Shown piece by piece: positions 11,017 through 22,728 of a DNA stretch of 64,000 nucleotides. Origin of the DNA: Peronospora farinosa (taxonomy: Eukaryota > Oomycota > Peronosporomycetes > Peronosporales > Peronosporaceae); NCBI GenBank assembly GCA_947646735.1, contig CANTFK010000159.1:62001-126000 (forward strand). Reading direction: 5' to 3'. The notes beneath the pieces are model-generated. The model searched no databases, was not told where the DNA came from, and was given only the letters and a program-made list of their open reading frames with translations. The position numbers and the translations under genes were made by a program. Position 1 is the first letter of the stretch; each line of letters begins with the position of its first letter.

Positions 11017-14000
11017 CTACGTGTAGTTGCTGTCGCTGCTCTGCTGTTTTTCCTCGTCCAAGTCACCGCTCCTGTCGCTGCTCTGCTGTTTTTCCTCGTC
11101 CAAGTCACCGCTCCTGTCGCTGCTCTCCTGTTTTTCCTCGTCCAAGTCATTACTTGTGTCGCTGTGGGTATCGCTTTCGGTACTGCTCTCGCTGGTATCA
11201 CTGCTGGTGCCTGTATCACTGCTGCTGCTGACATCACTACAGCTGCTGGTATCGCTGCTTCTGCCGATATCACTGCTGCTGCTGACATCACTACAGCTGC
11301 TGGTATCGCTGCTTCTGCCGATATCACTGCTGCTGCCGGTATCACTGCTGCTACTGACATCATTGCAGCTGCTGGTATCGCTGCTGCTTCTGCTCGTGTC
11401 ACTGTTACTTTCTTCGACACTGTCTTCCTCGTCGTCAAGAATGGGGCCATATAAAGCTTCGTATCTCTCCACCCACAAAAGCGCTCTGACTTCTTTTGTT
11501 GTTCGCGGCGATTTTACTTTTTTCAGTTTATTGAGAATCTCTTCAAGTGTATTACAGTCCTTCCGAAACTCGAGCGAGGTAAGCAATCGCATTGAGCGAG
11601 TCGGCATGTTTTGAAGTACCTTGTAGTAGTGCATTGGTAGAATATTTTGCAGTGTTCGCGCGATATCGGTGCGGGTGACCACTCCCAATAGCCCGTTTCG
11701 TGTACAAACCGAATATACTGCATCGACAAAGGTCTTTTCATCCACGTATACGATCTTTTTGAGAACCGGTCTCAGCATTTGCTTGATATCCATCAGTCGG
11801 AGTCTTCGTTGGCGGACAAACATTGCTGTTTTAATGCGCATTGTCTCCTCCACGACATCCACATCAGGAAAGTGTGGGTGCGAGCTAGGTAGAACACATT
11901 GCATCACCTCAACGGCTGCCTTTGCGGCGTCTTTTGTCACTTCAAATACGCCCTTTGCTCTCTGACGACGCAAATATGTAGCAATAAATGCATCGTGCCG
12001 CATCATCAGGCCGCAATGGCCGTAAGTCTCTAAGTTTTGATCCAAACGACTTCGGAAGAAGCCCATACAGTGCGCTACCACTTTTGATGTTGGCACTAGC
12101 ATGTCCGAACGACGCAGCTTTTGATGTATCATCGAGTAGATGTGCTGCACAGTGGCTTGCGGGTTGTTGTAAACTTCTTCTTCGACCATTCCGACAAAAG
12201 CCGGGATCAATGGTGGAGCTGTAGAGGTAGAAATAGCATCAGCTTTGCGCTTTCTCTGGACCCGTCGGTCATTCATGTTCGAGAGTCCGACTTCTGATTC
12301 CAGCGCTTCATAGAGTTCTTCTACAAATTGTTGGTCGACTTCTTTCAGTGTGCCCGTTCGTGTCGCCACTACTGTCGCCTGGTCACCAGCTGCCTCTCTT
12401 TCTACAATAGATTTTCGGTCCATCACGTGCACAGTGTCCGAGCTTCCTTTAAAATCAGGCAACTCTTTTTTCTCAATATCCTCAGCCACAAGCGTAAATG
12501 GCATTTCTGAAAACGATGTGTGTGCTACCCCAATTATTGTCGTGCTCGAGACGGAAGGGAAAAAGCTACAAAAGAGCAGAATATATTAGCGTTTGTCAAC
12601 CACACACAAATCGGCATGTTCAGACGAGCAGTATACCTTTTGAATAAGCGAACGTGCTTCTGACTGAAAGCCACATCTGGCAAAGCCATTGCAGAGCGCA
12701 GAGCTTCTGCTATTCGAAGCTGACCAGGAAAAAGTCGATGCGACACAGCAGCACGATATATAGACACCTCCATAAAAATACTGTCACGTTTTGCGACGGC
12801 TATTGCTTCCTCTATCGTGCTTGGCCTAGCAAGATAGACCTGTTTCCACCAACCATGCTGCGTTCCCACATCTGCAATTGTTTCTTGGTTCAACGGATCC
12901 GTCAATTCTCCTTTGACTTGATCCATCAAATATTCATCCTCATCCATTGCTACAAGCAGTTCTGCCAGATTCTTCCACAACGCCAATGCCATGTCTGGGT
13001 TTTTCTTAACATACAAATCGCTACCACACGTATCAAGCGCCTCCACTAGGACTTTTGTCAACAGAAACGATGACACCACGCCAGCGCTAGAGAGCTCCAG
13101 CATCTTTTCTAGCGGGTAGCGACATGATGGGTCATTTTCCATCCATCTACCGACAAACAGTGGTTAGAAAGTGGGAAAATAATGCAAACAATAGCGTCAA
13201 TTGATACCTGGAAAGCGCAGCAACCTGAGCATCCACCGAATCTGGATAGTAGCGCTCCAGGAACTCTGCAAGCTGTCGAATGAAGGATGTGAGTTTTCAA
13301 GTAGAATTAAATAGCGTAATGACAAGTGTGTTCCAAATCGTACCATTCTTGATCCGTGAGGATCATTAGGGTTCATGTGAAAAAAGGCCTCTAGGTAGTC
13401 GCACGCTGGTTGGACGTCTCCTACCAGCACAAGGAGCTGCACATAGTGCTCCACAAACATTGCCGAATCGGGGTTCTTCGCCACGGCACGCCTCAATGCA
13501 TTACAAGCGTGTTGATACAAAACGTGGACCCCAATAGGCGTTTTAAGTAAGTAGTTGGACTCAATCACTGATTCGATATTTTCACTTGTGCCGAAATCAC
13601 CACTCACAGCAGCATCCAAGTCATAATCGTCCTCGTCCTCGTAGTCTGTATCTTTCCGCTCGAATCGTTCACGAAGTTCTTTGGACTCGATAAACATGAG
13701 CCAGTAGCATAAAATTCCAAAATTTGCGAGTAACCTTGCATCCTCTTCAGCCTCCTTCATCTGGAATGATTAGAACAAGTAGCACAGCGCAACACATTGA
13801 GCTTTACAAATCACTACCAGTGGGGTACCCTCAGTGTTTATTCAGATAAATTAGACATTTACCTGCTCAATTTTGTCTCGGTACATATGATAGGCTTCAT
13901 AAAACTCCCCATGAACGACGTGAAAAAGCCACATCTCCTTTAAAATCAACATTTTCTACGACAGACACAAAAAGACGTTATTTGTACACCCGCTGCAGTA

Positions 14001-14870
14001 TAACGAAGGTTAAATGGGTTAATACCTACATCGACATGCCGACTATGAAGTTCTAGTGTAGCCTCGTAGAAACTCAACAGCTCATTACGGTAGTCTGATC
14101 GCCTGCGTAAGATCTCAAGACTGGCCTACATTACATTAACAAAGGGGTGGGTTCAAACATTGCTTTTGTTGATTTGGGAGCATCCAACCGATTTTTTGAG
14201 TGTATAAACGTAGCACTTACCTCAATGCACAAAGCTGGGGTCAGCGCGAATCGATGATACATGACCCCTAGCACTTTTGCGGCGCCTGCATAATCTCGAG
14301 CTCCCAAAAGCTGCAGATTTGATCACATACGTTGTCAAAATTATTGCTCTATCCGCCAATAACATCACCACTTACCCTTGGCAGCAACTGCTCAAACGCC
14401 AGACGAAGCCGCGTAACTGTACTCTTACCGTTAAGCTTGCGCTTCCACTGATTAAAGTAGATGTATGAATTTGAACTAGATATCAATGCCTTAACTTGAT
14501 GGTCGAAGGACTTATTGGAAGGCAGGGAACTTTTGACAAGTGGATTTTTATTAGCACCACTTGCCGTCTCCTCATCGTGCGCCATCCCATCGTACACGCT
14601 GTCACCAGTCGACAAGAAAGATCCTACAGTATCATTTGGAGCGTCGCCGTCGACTCCTTTCTTATGACTTGCCTTAGTGCTTGCAATCAAGTCGTCGTCG
14701 TCTTCCGCCTCTCCTCGTCGATCAGTTCCTAATAATGCCTCGCCATATTCTCCATCCGATGCATCGACATCTTCACTTCCGTCCTTGTAGTCACACTCTT
14801 CTTTCACGTATGCATGTGCATTTTCATCCACCGTATATACCATATCGATTGTCATCTCATCACCTTCCAT
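11017..14870 (-). CDS. TAF1A-like RNA polymerase I factor with long Ser/Asp-rich tail
   Basis: Eight exons keep the frame: 14870-14376, 14310-14221, 14125-14030, 13955-13863, 13760-13344, 13272-13208, 13146-12637 and 12565-11017, giving 1104 residues. After an acidic N terminus the helical core resembles TAF1A of the SL1/TIF-IB complex: the block ACDYLEAFFHMNPNDPHG, then a helix pair with ALALWKNLAELLV, then GWWKQVY, in the same order as in the human protein. TAF1A helps recruit RNA polymerase I to rDNA. The last exon adds about 515 residues not in human TAF1A: an unrecognised helical domain and, at 11017 to about 11430, repeats of SSDTSSCSDV and DLDEEKQQSSDRSG. The 71-bp intron 12566-12636 is clean, which favours one gene; two genes (the second from ATG 12504) is the alternative. 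Confidence 0.55.
11030..11420 (-). repeat. In-frame coding tandem repeats, Ser/Asp-rich tail
   Basis: Inside the last exon there are three copies of a 14-residue unit (42 bp) reading DLDEEKQQSSDRSG, and several 6- to 22-residue units built from SSSDTSSCSDV. Both repeat families keep the reading frame. The tail is very acidic once Ser phosphorylation is considered (many SxxD/E sites of casein kinase 2 type). Confidence 0.85.
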
Positions 14871-14978
14871 TCGTAGGTTGCGAAAAAGTTCCTAACGTGA
14901 TATTTCGACTAGATTTAACGCCATCTAAGGAAATAATCTGAAACGTGATATTTCAGATTTCATTGAAGTTGCTGTCCC

Positions 14979-15715
14979 CTACTCGAGCTCTTGCTCGTTG
15001 TCATCGTCCTCACGGAGGAGAATTGCTGCAATCATTTTGAGCTTCTTGTCCATCTATATCGACAAGAGCCGTCACTCTTAGTCTCCTGTATCGATAACAT
15101 AGTGAGGACATACAATGAATAGCAAGTCGTACGAACCCGATTGTGCTCACGCAGACTACGTGAAAGTTTAGTGTCAGTTGCCTCAAATTGTGCGTGTGAC
15201 GCAGCGTGACGTTCTTGCAATCCCCGCATGATTTCCTGCATAATGATTTCAATCTGTCCAAAGGTTTCTATCAAGAGTAACAAGATCACGGTATCAGTTA
15301 ATGCCAGCCCTATTTTTTCCTTCAGTCTATTTAATTCCTTTGCTTGGCACCTTCAACCAACGTCTCGACTTGTTCCTCCTGCTCGCGTTTGCGCTTTCTC
15401 AATGTCTCAAGATGTCCATAGCATTTGGCTACATATGGTGTCAGTTGTTCACTACCATCAGCTCCTTCCTCACTGATTAAGTCAGACGCCTCGTCGTCAT
15501 TGATTTTCTTCCTTGTTGAGCTCCGCATCATAAGAATTTCCTCCTCTTCCTCTTCTTCCCCTTCCGTTGCAACGTTATCACCACTTGATTGCATTCCATC
15601 TTCATTTTCCTATAGCGTACAGACAAATAATTTACATCGTGTTTCTTGTCATTGGCTATCGATGCAAAACACTGACGTGAATCGGAGGCATTTCGTGCGA
15701 CTTTTTCCTAGTCAT
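14979..15715 (-). CDS. Coiled-coil protein of unknown function
   Basis: Four exons keep the frame: 15715-15677, 15609-15351, 15267-15137 and 15053-14979, giving 167 residues. It begins MTRKKSHEMPPIH, has a run of nine Glu (about residues 30-40), a basic patch LRKRKREQEEQ and a long coiled coil to the end, closing with an acidic tail. The composition suggests a nuclear or chromatin-linked partner protein. No family recognised. The 5' end faces the small membrane-protein gene with 356 bp between. Confidence 0.6.
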
Positions 15716-16071
15716 TTGCTCGGATTTCCTTCCGCACTGACAACACCTTGTTAATACTTAAATCAAATACAAAAGTGAAGCAAATGCGGAATCCATCAAA
15801 AGGGAAACCAAAGGACCATCATTCCTACTTGGCAGTCACAACCCCTATATCCGATCTACCAAGGTCAGTCATTGCATATAGCTCAGAATATGTAGCCTAC
15901 ATACAGCTACAAGCACCAAAATTTCATACACACGGAGACACAAGTCGCATATTTCTTCGTGTTTCTCATGCTTACATATGCTGCTTATATACGCGATATA
16001 AACAATCTTGTGCTGCACTTTGCTGTAGTAGTTCAATTGACTACGGGTGTTGTCAATTGTATTGCAACGCC

Positions 16072-16429
16072 TTATGCCTTCTTGTTAACGTCCGGGCGAC
16101 GTTCCAGATACAGTCGCAGCTCCTCCACCTCCTTTAGATCTCGATGGTATTTATTCTGCAAGTAGCTGCCTAGTCCAGCACCTACGCCCATAAACATCAA
16201 ATATTCCCACGGTTCTACACCGATACAGCAACATAGAGATCAATTGAGCTTAAAGGGAGCGCAGACTCGCAGACTGTAGCCGTTTCTGCTGTGCTGAAAG
16301 AGAGAAACGGTACTATAACGACATGAAGAGGCACGTACGGCGCATATAAGGGACCTTCTGCAGCACGTTGCTACCAATTTTGGTGGAGATGCCCATGAGA
16401 GTGCCGACGGCGATGCCCGTGAAGCCCAT
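16072..16429 (-). CDS. Small membrane protein, possibly mitochondrial
   Basis: Two exons keep the frame: 16429-16339 and 16214-16072, giving 77 residues. Hydrophobic Gly-rich segments at about 1-18 (MGFTGIAVGTLMGI) and 31-47 (WEYLMFMGVGAGLGSYL) could be two membrane spans, followed by a charged helical tail. Size and layout resemble small accessory subunits of respiratory complex I (NDUFC2/B14.5b type), but the similarity is too short to be sure. Divergent from NHP2; 226 bp separate the start codons, so they may share a promoter. Confidence 0.6.
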
Positions 16430-16655
16430 TGCTGCTAGTAAAGCTTCCTCGGGTTTCTGTACTAGCGGTCATCAATCGCTTGACATTTCCATGCATTTGA
16501 TTGGTTGAAATCAGAAAAGATGCAATTACACAAATGTGGAACGAATGTCGTTCTAGATTCGAGTAACATCCATGCACGGTTGGTTCAGCCCAATCGACGA
16601 AAAGCTACTATCTCATCAAGGACCTGCTTGATCTCTCTCTTCCCATACAGCAGCG

Positions 16656-17172
16656 ATGAGTGACACGAAAGGCAGCAAGAAACACAACAGCAGCAGCAAC
16701 TACGAGGAGCGTGTAAAGCACGTGTCGATCATTGCAAAGCCTTTGGCTTCTAAAAAGCAGACCAAACGTGCCTACAAAGTGGTCAAGAGAGCTACCAAGG
16801 TCAAGGGTATCAAGCGTGGCGTTAAGGAGGTTGTCAAGGGCATCCGTAAGGGTGAAAAAGGCATTTGCATTATTGCTGGAGATATTTCACCCGTCGACGT
16901 CATTTCGCATATTCCCGTGCTCTGCGAGGAGAACGATATTCCGTACATCTTCACCCCGTCCAAGGTGCGGAAGGTCTCATTGATGTGGGGATGAAGCTGC
17001 TGTTTGACCGTTGTTATTGTTGCTGTTGGAACAGGTGGATTTGGGCGTATCGGCGCTATCCAAGCGACCCACGAGCTGCATATTGATCACACCTAAGAAA
17101 CCGGGATTTAACGCACAGGAAGCTTACGACGAGCTGTTGGAGGACGTCAAGCTGGTCCAGCCGACGTATTAG
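16656..17172 (+). CDS. NHP2: H/ACA snoRNP protein NHP2
   Basis: Two exons keep the frame: 16656-16964 and 17035-17172, giving 148 residues (human 153). It has the L7Ae/NHP2 RNA-binding domain: KPLASKKQTKRAYKVVKRA, then the hallmark RGVKEVVKGIRKGEKGICII, GDISPVDVISHIPVLCEEN and IPYIFTPSK, with LGVSALSKRPTSC after the intron. NHP2 is a core subunit of H/ACA particles that guide pseudouridylation of rRNA and snRNA in the nucleolus, and of telomerase RNP in animals. Confidence 0.93.
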
Positions 17173-17508
17173 ATCGTTAGAATGCAGCCAGATGTCTGCC
17201 GTAATTCATCAACTTGCATACATGTAGCACTTTATCATTAGTCTGTAGTCTTGCCTTCCTTTGTGCAGTGGTGTGCTTTTACGTTGACTCCTCGACGGCT
17301 GAAGGATAACGATCACCGGTGTGTTCACCAAGAGAAACAGGAATTGCTGGCTCATCTTATAGCTATGTCCATCTTGATCGTGAAGGTTCTTGCTGGCTCA
17401 GTGCGTAACAAGCATTTGATCCAAAACTGTGGTGTTGTCGTATGTCAGCACTACGTCATTGCAATAAGTCTCTTTGTCATAGCCAAGTCCGACAGCCTTT
17501 TACTTCCT
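17173..17508. other. Convergent intergenic region
   Basis: Lies between the 3' ends of NHP2 and the F-box/JmjC gene. An open frame at 17251-17589 overlaps the 3' end of the latter and shows no domain; I treat it as chance. Confidence 0.5.
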
Positions 17509-20500
17509 TTAAAACAAATCGTGAAAAAGTGTGCGAGCGAGGTCCTCCCAGTTTGCGAAGTTTGCTGCTTGAGGGAAATAGTGAAATAGCCCCTTGACAG
17601 AATGGCTCGGATGCAATAGCAGTAACTGAAGGAAGCGCTCCCGAAGGCAACGCCGTTGTGGCGTACGGTCCATCTTCTCGCGGTGGATGTACTGTTGCCA
17701 GTATTCCGATGCCAGCGTCACTTTCCACAGCTCGCGATCACAGTGCTGATGTCACGTACACACACATGCAGCAAGCGTCAGTTCAATAAACCTGCGACTT
17801 CACAGCAATGGATGTCACTTACCAAAGCAGCGAAAAAGACGGCGACGAGGTCGTATAGTGGATCGCCTGTTTTGGCGTCTGCGAAGTCGATCACGGACGT
17901 TGGAGCCCACTCATGTGGCCCAACAAACTTTTTCTTGCGCTTCACTTCGATGGCTGCTAGCCCCACAGGCGTTGTAAAGTCACTCTCACTATCGCTTTCA
18001 CAGCTACCGTTACTACTGCTGCTACTGGTCTCCCATTCCTCCTCGGTATTAATGCGGCAATCGCTTCCATCCTCTTCACTATCGGCAATACGATCATGGG
18101 TGGTAGTGAGCTGCTTCCCATTTAAAATTGCAAGACGAGGCCCCAAAGGAATACCCAGATCCTTCAGATGAGCTTCATCTAGTAACCTCAGCGACTCAAA
18201 AGTCAGTTCCTCCTGCTCTACAAGCAGCGAAATGTACTTTTCGCACCCGACAGACTTCAGGAATGACGATATATCGCAAGTGTGGTGTTCCTTCTCTAAG
18301 CTTGGCATCACCGCACCGTCTGACTGACCACCAACTTCGGATCCAAGGATATTTTCGTCTGTCAAGTCACCATGAAGCAGCACAGGCTTTATCTCCCAAG
18401 ATTTCACTGGAAGCAGTTGTGAGACGATAGCATCACTGTTTGCAGGAGGAAGAAAGGTCTCAAGCAGCTTCATCAAGTGCGCAGGAAGGTCACTCTCCAT
18501 CAGGTGGACTACAAATCAACACAGCAATGTTAGTCATGCATATTACATGTACAATCACTAACAAAACGTACATGAAACGGCACGCTTTCTTTGGCGAAGC
18601 ATGTAATGGATGTACCAGTCCCACTCAGCCTTGCTGTGCCCGTAAACACCTTGAAATGTTGGCGCGATAGGTACCGAGTGCAAATTGGGCAGGAAGTCCT
18701 GACTGATCCAGGCGGCCACTTGATTCCAACTATTAGGAGTCGCGCCACCCTTCTTCGTGATCACGTCTAGGCCTACATCGTTGCTCTTGTACTCTATGAC
18801 AACATACGGCCACCGCCACATTGGCCCTTCTCCTTCATCATCGTCCACCTCGTCCACATACAAAAGATGCCCAGAGTGATGCAAGTGAGGAACCATTGCG
18901 TGGAGCGATCGATGGAAAGGTATTGTGCCCGCTGCTGCTTCAATCATTCTGTAAACAGTCCTCTCAATGCGGAAACAATCCTCCATTGCATATCGTAAGG
19001 ACATCGCATTCTTCAGTTCGTACGGTCTCAAAATGTTTTGCTTACGACGCTTTGACGGAGATGCAAAAACGCTGTCGGTCGAGTCATAATTTAGAGTCAT
19101 GTACGCCTCAAAGTCGATCTCGCCCCAATTTTCGTTGTACTGGCTGAAGAACTTCACTAGCAGATGCTTTCCGACCCCAAATGTCGGGTTAACGCGCGAG
19201 GTGAGACTCTTCATCTTTGGGTACTTCAGTTTCTTCATGACATTCGTGGCTGCTCCAGTTGTTTTTGGCAGAGCTAGCACTTTGTGGCGCTTCAGAATTC
19301 TCTTCAATTGAGGCTTCCAGTACTCTAAGATACGGAACGATTGTTGAAACATCTCTTCATTCAAGTACCCATTCACACGAGGAATCTGAGCTAGGCGAAA
19401 GATGTCAAAGGTCTCTGGCCTTGTAGCTCGTAGTTCATGTTGAAGCACCGTTAGTGCTTCGCCTTGTCCATCGTCGAGCATATCTTTCATGAACATAAAT
19501 GCATTGTGCGAATTCACAAAATTCTGTGTGACTGCAATCGTAAAGTCCAAGTTTAATACGAGATGCCACCAGCCACTGGGAACGTAAATCGTCTCACCCT
19601 CTTCTTGAATGATTTCAAGTGGCTTTTGATCAGGCGTGAGAGTGGGGTACACGTGCAAATACCACATGAGTGACGGCATGTTCAAGCCACTATTGAGATA
19701 CTCGCCGTGCTTGCTGACACTTACACCTGGTGGTGGCGAATTTGGAGGATAGATTGCCCACCGCTTTCGCCCCTTGACAAGTGAATTCCAAGCAGATGTT
19801 CTCGCAGGATCCTGATGCCATGGAGCGCCGGTACGCTGAGGTCCAGCGACGATCCAGCGGAAATCAGGTCGGGTAGACCCTGTGGCACGCTTTGTCTTTT
19901 TGTCCTTACGCACCTTTTTGCCTCCAGCTTCCAATTTCACGCCCTTGGTTGGTGTCTTCTTGCTATTCTCGTCCTTCTCTGGATTGACAAGGACGCTCAG
20001 GAAATCTTCCTTAAACACTTTCAAGTCGTTGATTCTGTAATCTTCAAGCATCGTAGGCATCTTCTCTCCAAATTTTGCATCGAAGATATACAGCGGCGTC
20101 TCATCGTGCTGGTTCTTGGCGTATTGGAAGTAGTCGGCAAAGCTCATTTCCATCGTCGAATTGCTAGAGACGATGTCTAGATTGTGCGTAATGCGATGTT
20201 TGACGTTGCTTGGAAACCTTTTAGTCAGCTTCTCGATTGTCCACTACATAATAAACAATGTGTCAGCACACAGAACACCCTTATATCTATCAGTCAAACT
20301 TCTAGTCCTTCCTACCTCTGTAGACGCCTTCCACTCACTAATAGCATTGCAAATGATGAATGGCATCCTTGAATGTTGCCTACCAGCAATAACAAACAGA
20401 TATAAACCGTCACAATTAAGAAGCAACCAAGGACCTATTCAAAATACCAGCTCGTACTCGTAAAAGGCCTGGAAAGTCAAGTCTTGAATGTCAATCTTTT

Positions 20501-20960
20501 GTAGATGACGAATGGTGGGATCCTGTTCTTCACTGAGCAGCAGAAACGTGTCACCGAGGTTCATGTGACAGCGACACCAACGCCGGTAGAGGAAATCTGA
20601 GCCAAAGTTTTTCACGACTATAGGACGAAAGACGTCGTTCAGTAACTCCAGTGGTCGCGAGTTCTTTGGATAAAAGGTCGTAAGTTTCCAATTGTGATGA
20701 AACGAAAATTCTCCATTATGTAATCGTAGACACTGTCCCATCCAAAGTGGATCCTCCTGACAGAACACATAGAAAACTACAGTATAATGAGACAAAGAAG
20801 AAGCGACTGGTAAAATGGGGAAAATTGAGTTGGACGCACCAGAATTAACTTCAGATAGCCGTAATAAATCTAGTGGTTCAAAGAATAGTGTCAAGTACGC
20901 GATTAATTCATCTGAAAAGCCTGTAAAGGCAGTGGTAATGAGCGCTGGCTGCATGAACAT
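17509..20960 (-). CDS. F-box / JmjC / kinase-like protein with inserted SAM domain
   Basis: Six exons keep the frame: 20960-20840, 20776-20458, 20379-20316, 20243-18572, 18508-17823 and 17745-17509, giving 1032 residues. Residues about 14-50 fit an F-box (FSDELIAYLTLFFEPLDLLR), which would link it to an SCF ubiquitin ligase. A JmjC dioxygenase domain follows: it opens with MPFIICNAISEWKASTEW, and the iron ligands are H310, D312 (HQDP) and H394 (GWWH). From about residue 560 there is an aminoglycoside-phosphotransferase-like fold: hinge WPYVVIEYK, catalytic loop LLHGDLTDENIL (HGD 771-773, N778) and metal loop VIDFADAKTGDP (D933). A SAM domain sits between the last two at about 803-857. JmjC proteins hydroxylate or demethylate proteins; the substrate here is unknown. 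The key residues of both enzyme domains look intact. Confidence 0.8.
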
Positions 20961-21330
20961 GGCGTCAAGTCAGCAAGATGCGGACTAAGCGCATGGCAAT
21001 CGTACAGATAAGTATTTTAACCAATGAGAGGAGCGTATGCTCGAAAGTTGAAGTGAGATGATGATGCGATCGAATTTGGTGTACAGTACATGATAAATCC
21101 CATCGACACCTCTTGACACGTAGTGCTCCTTTTGTCAGAAGTTATACCCTATTTAAAAAAAGCCTGGAATATCTCTTGAAGACCATCCGGCAACGCAATC
21201 TCTTCACCGTGTTTAGTGCTACTGCTGCTGCTCTACATTGGCGTGTTGAGGGAGATCTCATGCGCTCCTATTCTTGCTGTATATTGTTGAGCTGTATGAC
21301 AGCGGCGCTGCTACGTTAGGGCCGAATGAT
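20961..21330. other. Upstream region of the F-box/JmjC gene
   Basis: Contains the promoter of the minus-strand F-box/JmjC gene and the 3' flank of the CCCH/WD40 gene. No gene seen. Confidence 0.5.
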
Positions 21331-22728
21331 TCACTTGGACTGGATTGAGGCGGCATCGCCAGTGATCTGCCAGGCAATCATTTTGCGGTCATTGCCAGTG
21401 GAGAAGAACGTATTGCTTGGACCAATGGTGATGCGCCGCACAGCATCCTGGTGACCGTGATTCAAATCGGCGCCCAATGTCGTCTTATACGCAAACGACG
21501 GCAGCTCTTTCACTGAAATCGTACCATCCTGATAACACCATTCCACAACAAGACAGATGAGTTTCAAAAGTTTGAGCAAAACAACACAAAGGTCATAGCA
21601 GAAACATACCGCCATGCCAATTAGAAGAATCGGAGCTTGTACGGCATCCTGCATGCCACAAAGCGCGGTGACCTGCGAGTCCTGCGTTTCTTTAAACAGC
21701 TGCTGGAACGGTGGCGTGAGACCCCACACAATAATCTCCGAGTCCAAGCTGCCACTCATGAGAAACGTCTCATTATTATTCACCCAGAATTCGAGATCCA
21801 TGACGGCTTCCGTGTGTCCATTTTCCTCAGCCGAAAGTACCTTGACACATTGATACGTCGCCAAGTCCCAAAGCCGAATCGTCGAGTCGACACTCGCCGA
21901 CGCCAAGATGGATACACCTCCCACTGCAAACGTCTTAAGTCTCGTTACTCCACGCACATGTCCCTCCATCACACCGCCACATTTAAACTGGTTAATTGCC
22001 GTATCCATCTGCCAGTACCGAATACATCCGTCCGCACTACCACTAAACAACGTCGCATTGCCCGTCCTGTCCGTGGCCACTGCCAACGCCTGCACATTCA
22101 TTTTGTGTGCAAATGGCATCGCCTCCGATACTACAAACTCATATGGTAGAGTCTGTGGGTTTTCAAGGTTCCATCCTCTCACCATACCGACCGATACCTT
22201 TGGATTAGGTGGAAACCGCCCTTCAAAACCTGCAAATAGAAAAGGGCCACAAAGCACAAGTGCTACAACCCCTTCAGTATGAGGCACTTTGTCTCGTCGA
22301 TTTCCTCCATTGGTATTACCAATAGTAGTACTGCTTTTAGAAGCAGATGATGGAGGTAGCGCGTCTTGTACATTAATGGTCGTAACTTCCTGCCACGTTG
22401 CACAGTCCCAGAGCTTAATACTCGCGTCTGCTGAGCATGTAAAAAGTTGTTGTCTCTCCATCCACATTGTCACGTCTTTAATTGGTCCATTATGACCACG
22501 TGTTTCACCAATTGTCTTGACAAAATGTGGATAACGACACGATCGACCACCCGATGTCTGTTCGAAATCGCACTTGCCACTGTCCATAAAGCGTCTGCAC
22601 ACCTCGTTTCCTACAGATGAACCACCACTGTAACCACCACGATTACTTCCATAGGCACCTCGTCCACCACGGTTACCACGTCCACGACTACGACCACCAA
22701 AGCCTCCGCGTCGGTTATTATAACTCAT
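21331..22728 (-). CDS. CCCH zinc-finger WD40-repeat protein
   Basis: Two exons keep the frame: 22728-21610 and 21528-21331 (intron 81 bp), giving 438 residues. Residues 1-36 are an RGG-rich RNA-binding tail. One CCCH finger follows (VCRRFMDSGKCDFEQT to CRYPH, about 43-68). The rest forms a WD40 propeller; repeats ending in IKLWD, IRYWQ, IRLWD and IIVWG are visible. The layout is that of the plant ZFWD proteins, thought to bind RNA or act as adaptors. Head-to-head with gamma-SNAP. Confidence 0.85.
   Translation of the reverse strand: MSYNNRRGGFGGRSRGRGNRGGRGAYGSNRGGYSGGSSVGNEVCRRFMDSGKCDFEQTSGGRSCRYPHFVKTIGETRGHNGPIKDVTMWMERQQLFTCSADASIKLWDCATWQEVTTINVQDALPPSSASKSSTTIGNTNGGNRRDKVPHTEGVVALVLCGPFLFAGFEGRFPPNPKVSVGMVRGWNLENPQTLPYEFVVSEAMPFAHKMNVQALAVATDRTGNATLFSGSADGCIRYWQMDTAINQFKCGGVMEGHVRGVTRLKTFAVGGVSILASASVDSTIRLWDLATYQCVKVLSAEENGHTEAVMDLEFWVNNNETFLMSGSLDSEIIVWGLTPPFQQLFKETQDSQVTALCGMQDAVQAPILLIGMAVCFCYDLCVVLLKLLKLICLVVEWCYQDGTISVKELPSFAYKTTLGADLNHGHQDAVRRITIGPSNTFFSTGNDRKMIAWQITGDAASIQSK

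Noticed and set aside
11027..11614. Leu/Ser-rich plus-strand frame that looks like a membrane protein
   Set aside because: It is the antisense reading of the Ser/Asp repeats in the minus-strand exon.
17251..17589. 112-codon frame after NHP2
   Set aside because: No domain, and it overlaps the last exon of the F-box/JmjC gene on the other strand.
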